Shown here: positions 1 to 4,599 of the stretch, one piece after another
Layout: every line of letters begins with the position of its first letter
How positions within the stretch are numbered: the first letter of the stretch is position 1
From: an uncultured Verrucomicrobiota bacterium
GTDB lineage: Bacteria > Verrucomicrobiota > Kiritimatiellia > RFP12 > UBA3636
Direction of reading: 5' to 3'
NCBI GenBank assembly: GCA_946534745.1
Contig: CAMNDA010000132.1
Coordinates: 1-5,741, forward strand
Length of the DNA: 5,741 bases
Notes under the pieces: generated by a model
What the model was told of the DNA's origin: nothing
Seen by the model: the letters and a program-made list of their open reading frames with translations, nothing else
Database searches by the model: none
Translations under genes and position numbers: made by a program

Positions 1-1143
1 CTCGCCGCCGAGAAGGCCAAGAGCATGTTCTTCTCGATGGTGAGCCACGACATCCGCACCCCGCTCAACTCCATCATCGGCTTCTCCGAGATGCTGCGCG
101 ACGGCGTCGCCGACCCGGCCGAGCGCGCCGACCACGTCGAGAACATCCTCTTCAGCTCCCACACGCTGCTCGCGCTCGTGAACGACGTGCTGGACCTCTC
201 CAAGCTCGACGCCGAGAAGATGAAGTTCTCCTACGCGCCGTGCGACTTCCCCGCCCTGCTCGGGCGCGTCGCCGCCTCCTTCCGCATCCAGACCGCGCGG
301 AAGGGGATCGGGCTTCGCGCCGACTGCGGCGCCATGCCGCGCCTGCTGCTCGACGAGGAGCGCCTCCGCCAGGTCCTCGTGAACCTCGTCGGCAACGCCG
401 TGAAGTTCACCGACGAGGGCTCCGTCGAGCTGCGCGCCGCGTTCGCGCCGGACCCGGCCGCGCCCGGCCGCGGCGAGCTGCGCTTCTCGGTGCGCGACAC
501 GGGCGTCGGCATCGCCCCCGAGGACCAGCCCCGCGTGATGGAGCCCTTCGTCCAGGTCGGCGCCGGAGGCGCCTCCGGCGGCACCGGCCTCGGGCTGCCG
601 ATCTGCCACCGCCTGCTCCTGCGCATGGGCGGGCGGCTCGACCTGGAGAGCCGGCCCGGCGAGGGCTCGACCTTCACCGCCGTGCTGCCCGGCGTCGAGA
701 CGGCGCCGGAGCCCGGGGCCGCCCCCGCCGGGGCCGCGGGCGCCGCGGCGCCCGCGCCGCCGCCGGCCCCGGCGCGCCCCGTCCGGTCGGTCCTCGTCGT
801 GGACGACGTCCCGGTGAACCTCCTGGTCGAGCAGGCCATGCTCAAGCGCGCCGGAATCGCGGACGTCGAGACGGCGCCCTCCGGCGCGGCGGCGCTCGAG
901 GCGCTGGAACGGCACGGCCCCTTCGACCTCGTCCTCTCCGACCTGTGGATGCCGGAGATGGACGGCTACGCGCTCTGCGCGCGCCTCCGGGCCGACGCGC
1001 GGTGGAAAGGGCTTCCGGTCTACGCCGTCACGGCCGACGTCGAGGCCCGCAAGGCCGCCCTGGAGCGCGGCTTCGACGGCCTTCTCCTCAAGCCCCTCAC
1101 CGCCGAGGCCCTCGCGCGCTTCCTCGCGGCCGCCGGCCGGTAG
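1..1143 (+). CDS. Hybrid sensor histidine kinase, C-terminal part (HisKA-HATPase-receiver)
   Basis: The reading frame is open from base 1, so the gene starts upstream and 380 codons are visible (numbered from base 1). HisKA comes first, with the phospho-acceptor His16 in the H-box SHDIRTPLN. The HATPase domain follows: N-box NLVGNAVKFT (128-137), G1 box DTGVGI (166-171), G2 box GTGLGLP (194-200). An Ala/Pro-rich linker spans about 231-262. A receiver domain ends the protein, with acidic pair Asp268/Asp269, phospho-acceptor Asp314 in SDLWMPEMDGY, Thr344 and Lys364-Pro365. By family knowledge the protein autophosphorylates on His and passes the phosphate to its own receiver, usually then to an Hpt protein or response regulator. 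The signal input lies in the missing N-terminal part. All catalytic residues are intact. No partner regulator is in view, so the pathway is unknown. The protein ends four residues after the last receiver helix, with no output domain. Confidence 0.95.
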   Translation, partial: LAAEKAKSMFFSMVSHDIRTPLNSIIGFSEMLRDGVADPAERADHVENILFSSHTLLALVNDVLDLSKLDAEKMKFSYAPCDFPALLGRVAASFRIQTARKGIGLRADCGAMPRLLLDEERLRQVLVNLVGNAVKFTDEGSVELRAAFAPDPAAPGRGELRFSVRDTGVGIAPEDQPRVMEPFVQVGAGGASGGTGLGLPICHRLLLRMGGRLDLESRPGEGSTFTAVLPGVETAPEPGAAPAGAAGAAAPAPPPAPARPVRSVLVVDDVPVNLLVEQAMLKRAGIADVETAPSGAAALEALERHGPFDLVLSDLWMPEMDGYALCARLRADARWKGLPVYAVTADVEARKAALERGFDGLLLKPLTAEALARFLAAAGR

Positions 1144-1164
1144 CGACCGCCCCTCGCCCGCAAA

Positions 1165-1182
1165 GGCGGCGCTTTCCGCCGC
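1165..1182 (+). other. GC hairpin between kinase gene and next promoter
   Basis: A short inverted repeat (GCGGC at 1166-1170 with GCCGC at 1178-1182, or in an alternative pairing GGCGG 1165-1169 with CCGCC 1176-1180) lies 22 bp after the kinase stop codon. It also covers the -35 region of promoter P1. It could act as a weak terminator for the kinase mRNA, but no T-run follows. Similar hairpins sit over the -35 of P2 and P3, so it may instead belong to the promoter design. Confidence 0.4.
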
Positions 1183-1201
1183 TGCGCCGTTCTGCTAGAA
1201 T
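1173..1201 (+). promoter_or_regulatory. Promoter P1, sigma70-like, leaderless start
   Basis: The -35 candidate TTTCCG (1173-1178) and the -10 TAGAAT (1196-1201) are exactly 17 bp apart. The stretch TTCTG immediately before the -10 is also present in P2 and P3. Only 8 nt lie between the -10 and the ATG at 1210, so transcription should begin at or within a base or two of the start codon. No Shine-Dalgarno sequence is present, as expected for a leaderless mRNA. Confidence 0.65.
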
Positions 1202-1209
1202 CGCGGGGC

Positions 1210-1989
1210 ATGACACGCACACTCTCCGCCCGCCGCTGCGCCTGGCGCGGCCTTCTGCTCGACGAGGCGCGGCACTTCTTCGGCAAGGACGCCGTGAAGG
1301 CGCTCCTGGAGCGCATGGCGGAGCACGGCCTGAACGTCTTCCACTGGCACCTTACCGACGACCAGGGCTGGCGGCCGGGCGTCGTGCGGCGCGAGAAGGA
1401 CGCCTTCCAGCGCCGGCTCAAGGAGAACGGCGTGGACGCCGTCGTCTCCGGCAACGGCGGCTGCGGCCTCTGCACGCCGAAGGAGACGGGCTCGTGCATC
1501 GCCGCCGAGGCGCTCGGCATCCCCTCCGCGATGATCGCCGCTCCGGGGTTCGTGAAGCAGGCGAAGGCGACCGCCGCCGCGGCCGGGCTCGCCGAGCTGC
1601 GCGTCGCGGAATACCCCGGCGCGTTCGCGAGCCACACGGGCGAGGAGCTGCTGGAGAACACGCGCAAGGTCCTCTGGCCGCAGGTGAAGGCCGCGCTCAC
1701 CGGTGATTCTAGCGCCTCTCGAACCGCTAGCGCCTCTAGAACCGCTAGCGATACTAGCTCCTCGACGCTCTCCTTCGAGTCCTACGACGAGTTCGCCCGC
1801 GTCTTCCTCGATTCCGGCTGGACGGACGGCCTCCCGGTCGCGCCGCCGACGCCGGAGCGCGTGGCGGAGTTCCTGAAGTTCACCGACCGCGCGCCGGACG
1901 GCGCGTGGCGGGGTGCGGACCCCGCCACGCGCCCCTCGTGGCGCCGTCCCGGCGGTCGCCCCCCGCACCGTCCCCGGCCGCTCCCGTGA
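1210..1989 (+). CDS. Chimeric ORF: GH20 N-terminal piece + UGSC-like (CGLC) domain + truncated partner domain
   Basis: This 259-residue ORF joins pieces of different genes. Residues 1-55 match the start of GH20 beta-N-acetylhexosaminidases, from RGLLLDEARHFF (13-24) to NVFHWHLTDDQGWR (42-55). The catalytic Asp-Glu pair of GH20 lies further on and is absent, so no glycosidase activity is expected. From residue 56 to about 164 it resembles the C-terminal part of UGSC family (seleno)proteins. DAVVSGNGGCGLC (76-88) aligns with the family's UGSC segment, with Cys85-Gly-Leu-Cys88 in place of Sec-Gly-Ser-Cys, followed by the helix ending LGIPSAMI. Residues 167-186 are a Ser/Thr-rich linker encoded by a tandem repeat. 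Residues 189-230 (ending FLKFTDRAPD, with GWTDGLPV at 203-210) look like the start of a second family often found beside UGSC genes. Residues 231-259 are a Pro/Arg-rich read-through tail from the hairpin. The start fits promoter P1. The frame stays open, but this may be a pseudogene or an assembly join; the Cys-pair domain could still fold only if its missing N-terminal half is dispensable. Confidence 0.6.
   Translation: MTRTLSARRCAWRGLLLDEARHFFGKDAVKALLERMAEHGLNVFHWHLTDDQGWRPGVVRREKDAFQRRLKENGVDAVVSGNGGCGLCTPKETGSCIAAEALGIPSAMIAAPGFVKQAKATAAAAGLAELRVAEYPGAFASHTGEELLENTRKVLWPQVKAALTGDSSASRTASASRTASDTSSSTLSFESYDEFARVFLDSGWTDGLPVAPPTPERVAEFLKFTDRAPDGAWRGADPATRPSWRRPGGRPPHRPRPLP
1709..1758 (+). 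repeat. CTAG-rich 18-bp tandem repeat (linker of the chimeric ORF)
   Basis: Two 18-bp units, 1709-1726 and 1727-1744, start CTAGCGCCTCT and end GAACCG, differing at one base (C/A). A partial third copy, CTAGCGATACTAGC, lies at 1745-1758. The tetramer CTAG, normally rare in bacterial DNA, occurs five times in 50 bp (1709, 1727, 1736, 1745, 1754). The repeat is in frame and encodes a twice-repeated SASRTA hexapeptide. It sits exactly between the UGSC-like domain and the following domain, where a normal intergenic boundary or inter-domain linker would be. Confidence 0.8.
1900..1933. repeat. Perfect 15-bp inverted repeat (GC hairpin, 4-nt loop)
   Basis: The left arm 1900-1914 (GGCGCGTGGCGGGGT) and right arm 1919-1933 (ACCCCGCCACGCGCC) are exact reverse complements around the loop GCGG. 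The hairpin starts at the very base where family similarity of the chimeric ORF ends (Asp230, 1897-1899). No T-run follows, so it is not a classical intrinsic terminator. It may still stop or protect the upstream transcript, or mark a rearrangement point. Confidence 0.85.
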
Positions 1990-2016
1990 CGCGCCAGGCC
2001 AGTCAAGCGCCGGGAC
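1946..2016. repeat. 9-bp inverted repeat flanking the end of the chimeric ORF
   Basis: GTCCCGGCG (1946-1954) and CGCCGGGAC (2008-2016) are perfect reverse complements with a 53-bp interval. They span the stop codon region at 1987-1989. In GC-rich DNA an isolated 9-bp match is only weak evidence of function. Confidence 0.35.
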
Positions 2017-2051
2017 AGCCACGCCATCCCGCATTGCCGTCGTGCGGAAAA

Positions 2052-2071
2052 GCACGGCTTTGCGGCCGGGC
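2052..2071 (+). other. Hairpin over the -35 of P2
   Basis: GCACGGC (2052-2058) and GCCGGGC (2065-2071) pair at six of seven positions around the loop TTTGCG. The same loop and right arm recur over the -35 of promoter P3. A second, competing stem CGTGC/GCACG (2041-2045 with 2052-2056) overlaps its left arm. Confidence 0.5.
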
Positions 2072-2088
2072 CGCCGTTCTGATAGAAT
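2060..2088 (+). promoter_or_regulatory. Promoter P2, sigma70-like
   Basis: The -35 TTGCGG (2060-2065), a 17-bp spacer ending in TTCTGA, and the -10 TAGAAT (2083-2088) closely copy P3, including GCGCGGCA immediately downstream. Unlike the other three promoters, the gene it serves starts 29 nt after the -10. The expected transcript begins near 2095 with a leader of about 23 nt. Confidence 0.7.
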
Positions 2089-2107
2089 GCGCGGCACAGC
2101 AGCGAAC

Positions 2108-2111
2108 GGAG
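2108..2111 (+). promoter_or_regulatory. Shine-Dalgarno site of the beta-helix gene
   Basis: GGAG, in the context ACGGAGAAAACC, ends 6 nt before the ATG at 2118. It is the clearest ribosome binding site in the window and decides this start over the in-frame GTG at 1905, which lies upstream of the promoter. Confidence 0.6.
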
Positions 2112-2117
2112 AAAACC

Positions 2118-3686
2118 ATGCGAGAACCATCCGCCCGACCCCGCCAGTCCCTCCATTCCAAAGGGAGAGGAGACACGTCCGTCCCGGCTTCCGGCGGCGC
2201 TCCGGACCGCGCCGCCCCGCCGGCCGGCGCAATCAACGTGCTGGACCTCGGCGTCCGCAACGACGGCACGGAGGACGTCTCGGCGATCGTCAACCGCCAC
2301 ACGGCCGACCACGCGCTCTTCTTCCCCGCCGGCGTCTACCGGGTCGCCGCCCCCATCTTCGCCAAGAACCCGCTTTTCGGTGAGGGGTACGCCCGCGCCC
2401 CGCAGGCGGACGGGACGCATACCTGGTTCCTGTCGGAAATCGAAAACGACGGGACGGACATCGCCTCCGAAACCGGCGTCGTCGTTCTGGGCGGAAGCGG
2501 CCGCTTCACCGTCTCCAACCTCAACATCGTCTGCCACAGCCGCGAGTGCGCCATCCTCGTGAACCCCTGCGTCCAGGACGGCCCCGTCTTCGTGGAGCGC
2601 GTCGGCCTCTTCGACGTCCGCGGCTACGGCATCCTCGCCTGCAAGGCCGACGACGTCCCCGGCTTCGCGTCGCGCCCCCTCTTCCTCGACAATCTCACCA
2701 TCTTCGGCGCGGAGGACCATCCGTTCCCCTCCGTCGGCATCCACATCGGCGGGCGCATCGGCGACAACCGCCTCTCGAACGTCGAGATCATGGGGACGCG
2801 CATCGGCATCCACCAGGAGGCCTCCTTCGTCTACGCCGACAACCTGCACGTCTGGACGGGCTGCCTCTCCGATCGCGACGACGGCGTCTGGTGGGAGACG
2901 ACGCGGGGGCTCGTCCTCGGCAAGGGCGACGCGAACTTCATGGGCTCCAACGTCTACATCGACACCGCCTTCGCGCTCGTGGAGCTCACCTCGAACCGCA
3001 ACACGCTCTCCATCCAGAACTTCATGTCGTGGGACGACGGAACCGCGCGCGGGTGCAAGCGCGCCGACGCCCGCGTCTTCCTCGTGCCGGACGACCTTGC
3101 CGAACCGCCGAACGTCCACCTCTCCGGCGGCCTCGTCTACGTCGCCGGCGACGACGCCCATCCGGGGCGCACCGCCAGCCTTACGGCGCCCGGCCCGAAC
3201 GCGCGGGTCGAGAACGTCCGGATCCTCTCGGCCTACTCCTTCCGCCGCGAGAACTTTCGCCGCCTGACCTTCCTCGAGAAGGACACGCCCCACTACCGTA
3301 TGCGCTGCGGAGCCGCGCCCGAGGCGCGCGAAATCCTCGTCGCGGCCGTCGTGGCCGAAGCGGAGGACGGCTGCTGCGCCTTCGCCTGCGCGACGGACGG
3401 CGGCGCCTTCGCGCGCATCCGCGTCGAGCGCGACGCAGGCGCGACGGCCGTCGTCTTCGAGGAACGCCGGCGGGACGACCTCTTCCGGGCCGAGGTGTCA
3501 GACGGCTTCGTCAAGGTCTTCGCCGCCGTCGCCCCGGGCCGCGCCCTGGACTGCTCCGTCGACACCGCCTACGCGACGCGCCTTTGCTTCCCGATCGACC
3601 TCGGGGTCCTGAAAAGCTTTCCCGACTGCGCGCCTCGCCGCGAGATTCGCGGAAAGAACATCGCCGCGACAGGGCCGAAGGCGTGA
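2118..3686 (+). CDS. Right-handed beta-helix protein, pectate-lyase-superfamily type
   Basis: This 522-residue protein carries the N-terminal signature of the Pectate_lyase_3 / beta-helix family: INVLDLGVRNDGTEDVSAIV (39-58) followed by ALFFPAGVYRV (66-76), the usual pattern of G-x-DG-x-D-x-x-A-I and FPAG-Y. Many short beta-strand rungs rich in Asn, Val and Gly follow up to about residue 385. A separate C-terminal beta-rich region follows from about 393 (HYRMRCGAA onward) to 510. Such proteins bind or cleave polysaccharides or serve as structural helices; no catalytic residues can be assigned here, so the substrate is unknown. No signal peptide or membrane segment is visible. The first 37 residues are basic, low in hydrophobics and probably disordered, so the protein appears cytoplasmic unless the true N-terminus differs. 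The start is supported by promoter P2 and the GGAG site. The stop overlaps the DUF4186 start (GTGA). Confidence 0.85.
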   Translation: MREPSARPRQSLHSKGRGDTSVPASGGAPDRAAPPAGAINVLDLGVRNDGTEDVSAIVNRHTADHALFFPAGVYRVAAPIFAKNPLFGEGYARAPQADGTHTWFLSEIENDGTDIASETGVVVLGGSGRFTVSNLNIVCHSRECAILVNPCVQDGPVFVERVGLFDVRGYGILACKADDVPGFASRPLFLDNLTIFGAEDHPFPSVGIHIGGRIGDNRLSNVEIMGTRIGIHQEASFVYADNLHVWTGCLSDRDDGVWWETTRGLVLGKGDANFMGSNVYIDTAFALVELTSNRNTLSIQNFMSWDDGTARGCKRADARVFLVPDDLAEPPNVHLSGGLVYVAGDDAHPGRTASLTAPGPNARVENVRILSAYSFRRENFRRLTFLEKDTPHYRMRCGAAPEAREILVAAVVAEAEDGCCAFACATDGGAFARIRVERDAGATAVVFEERRRDDLFRAEVSDGFVKVFAAVAPGRALDCSVDTAYATRLCFPIDLGVLKSFPDCAPRREIRGKNIAATGPKA

Positions 3687-4078
3687 CCCCCTCCTGGGAA
3701 CGGCTCCGCACGCGCCTGGCCGGGTCCAGGTTCCGGTCGCGGTTCAAACTCGCCGACGCCGACCGGGCCTATGTCGCGCGCGCCGGGTGGGAGACGCTCC
3801 GCTCGCAGGCGGAGACGATCGTCCGCGAACGGCTTGCGCCGGCGTCACCAAGGAACGACGGCCGCCAGACGCCCATGCGAGGGCATCCCGTGTTCATCGC
3901 GCAGCACGCCACCGCGACCTGCTGCCGGGGGTGCCTCTTCAAGTGGCACGGCATCCCGGCGGGACGTCCGCTCTCCGATGAGGAGGTCGAGCACGTCGTT
4001 TCATGTCTCCTCGCCTGGATTCGCGAGAAGGCCGGCGACCTGTCGGGGTTCCCCGTTCAAACGACGCTGCCGATCTGA
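3683..4078 (+). CDS. DUF4186 family protein
   Basis: The 131-residue product matches the small conserved DUF4186 family over nearly its full length. The diagnostic core is RLAPASPRNDGRQTPMRGHP (50-69) followed by VFIAQHATATCCRGCLFKWHG (from 70), and then an acidic helix LSDEEVEHVV. Cys80, Cys81 and Cys84 with His68, His75 and His89 are arranged like a metal site, which is inference; the family has no established function. The GTG start at 3683-3685 overlaps the upstream TGA (GTGA, 3683-3686), so translation is likely coupled to the beta-helix gene. That start gives the normal family length, and the Shine-Dalgarno candidate upstream is weak (AAGG). The longer open frame upstream is a shadow of the beta-helix gene. 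The gene ends 3 bp from the stop of the converging gene. Confidence 0.88.
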   Translation: MTPSWERLRTRLAGSRFRSRFKLADADRAYVARAGWETLRSQAETIVRERLAPASPRNDGRQTPMRGHPVFIAQHATATCCRGCLFKWHGIPAGRPLSDEEVEHVVSCLLAWIREKAGDLSGFPVQTTLPI

Positions 4079-4081
4079 CGG

Positions 4082-4477
4082 TCAGTGCGATCCGAACGCC
4101 TCCTCCGTTGCGAGGACGGCGTTGCGGCAGCACTCGGGGCATTCGCAGAGTACGCGGCCCGTGTCGCGGCCCTTGAGGTCCTTGCAGATGGTGGCGCCGC
4201 ACTTGGCCCGGAAGCGTTCGTGGATGTCGCGGGCAAGTCGCACGGCCTCCTGCCTCGTGGCGGTGCGGTGGCCGGCCACGATGCCGGCGGCGACAAGGGC
4301 GCCGCAGGTCGCCTCCATCGTCCCCATGCCGACGGCGAAGCCCGCGCCGACCCGGCGCAGGGCGTCCGCGTCCATCGGGAGGAGGTCGGCGTAGGAGAGC
4401 AGCACCGACTGGCAGCAGTTGGCGGTTCCGGACTTCTTGAGGGATGCGGCCTTCTCGCCGCGCTCTTCGGGTGTCAT
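4082..4477 (-). CDS. C-GCAxxG-C-C family protein (putative redox-active)
   Basis: The 131-residue, Cys-rich protein has the layout of the C_GCAxxG_C_C family. NCCQSVL (20-26) sits near the N-terminus, a Gly-rich helix GAGFAVGMGTMEATCGALVAAG spans about 44-65 with Cys58, and there is Cys93, Cys98 and a terminal CECPECC cluster (111-117). Members are small proteins thought to bind a redox cofactor or metal cluster; the function is unproven. Three ATGs are possible (4489, 4486, 4477). The first two lie inside the -10 box TATGAT of promoter P4, so the ATG at 4477, 7 nt after that box, is preferred and implies a leaderless mRNA. If transcription starts further upstream, the protein gains four residues (MMRA). 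It is convergent with the DUF4186 gene and divergent from the aldo/keto reductase gene. Confidence 0.85.
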   Translation of the reverse strand: MTPEERGEKAASLKKSGTANCCQSVLLSYADLLPMDADALRRVGAGFAVGMGTMEATCGALVAAGIVAGHRTATRQEAVRLARDIHERFRAKCGATICKDLKGRDTGRVLCECPECCRNAVLATEEAFGSH

Positions 4478-4484
4478 GGCGCGC

Positions 4485-4513
4485 ATCATACCACACCGCC
4501 GCCGCCGGCGAAA
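4485..4513 (-). promoter_or_regulatory. Promoter P4 (minus strand), leaderless start
   Basis: Read on the minus strand, TTTCGC (4513-4508) lies 17 bp from TATGAT (4490-4485), which is followed by GCGCGCC and then the ATG at 4477. The layout repeats P3 almost base for base (TAGAAT, GCGCGGC, ATG), including GGCTTT at the -35. It supports the short start of the C-GCAxxG-C-C gene. Confidence 0.6.
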
Positions 4514-4550
4514 GCCCGGCTTTGCGCGCGAGGGGACGTCACTTTCGCCG
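4506..4550. repeat. 9-bp inverted repeat in the divergent intergenic region
   Basis: CGGCGAAAG (4506-4514) and CTTTCGCCG (4542-4550) are exact reverse complements with 27 bp between them. The left arm contains the -35 of the minus-strand promoter P4. A nested 13-bp palindrome AAAGCCCGGCTTT (4511-4523) overlaps the left arm. Such symmetric sites between divergent promoters can be operator half-sites, but no regulator gene is in view. Confidence 0.45.
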
Positions 4551-4555
4551 ACCGC

Positions 4556-4575
4556 GCCCGGCTTTGCGGCCGGGC
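4556..4575 (+). other. Perfect 7-bp hairpin over the -35 of P3
   Basis: GCCCGGC (4556-4562) and GCCGGGC (4569-4575) pair perfectly around loop TTTGCG (4563-4568). The stem-loop embeds the -35 hexamer TTGCGG. P2 has the same loop and right arm with one stem mismatch. Confidence 0.6.
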
Positions 4576-4592
4576 TGGCATTCTGGTAGAAT
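4564..4592 (+). promoter_or_regulatory. Promoter P3, sigma70-like, leaderless start
   Basis: The -35 TTGCGG (4564-4569), 17-bp spacer ending in ATTCTGG, and -10 TAGAAT (4587-4592) are followed by GCGCGGC and the ATG at 4600. The start codon is 7 nt after the -10, so the transcript should begin at or next to the A of ATG. No ribosome binding site exists upstream. Confidence 0.7.
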
Positions 4593-4599
4593 GCGCGGC

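Noticed and set aside
1366..1380. Shared GCGGCCGGGC between the GH20/UGSC joint and promoters P2/P3 as a recombination site
   Set aside because: A 10-bp all-G/C match is expected by chance in DNA of this composition, and no longer homology surrounds it.
1462..1464. Selenocysteine in the UGSC-like domain
   Set aside because: The codon is TGC (Cys), not TGA.
1486..1497. TGSC (residues 93-96) as the UGSC motif
   Set aside because: Spacing to the conserved LGIP segment puts CGLC (85-88) in the UGSC position; the TGSC is eight residues too late.
240..1706. 488-residue plus-strand frame across the kinase and chimera genes
   Set aside because: Composition is almost wholly Arg/Pro/Ala/Gly and it overlaps two recognisable coding frames; a shadow.
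1709..1758. CRISPR-like array
   Set aside because: Units are only 18 bp, directly adjacent with no spacers, and translated in frame.
1900..1933. Intrinsic terminator
   Set aside because: The stem is strong but no T-run follows; kept as an inverted repeat of unknown role.
1905..2117. GTG at 1905 as the start of the beta-helix gene
   Set aside because: It would place promoter P2 and the GGAG site inside the coding region, and the added residues have no beta-helix similarity. The fragment VAGCGPRHAPLVA there is better explained as a remnant of another gene.
1782..3293. 503-residue open frame on the minus strand
   Set aside because: It lies opposite the beta-helix gene, has repetitive Ala/Val/Gly/Asp composition and no family motif; a typical antisense shadow in very GC-rich DNA.
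2546..3682. Upstream extension of the DUF4186 frame
   Set aside because: Arg/Pro-rich shadow of the beta-helix gene; family similarity begins only after the GTG at 3683.
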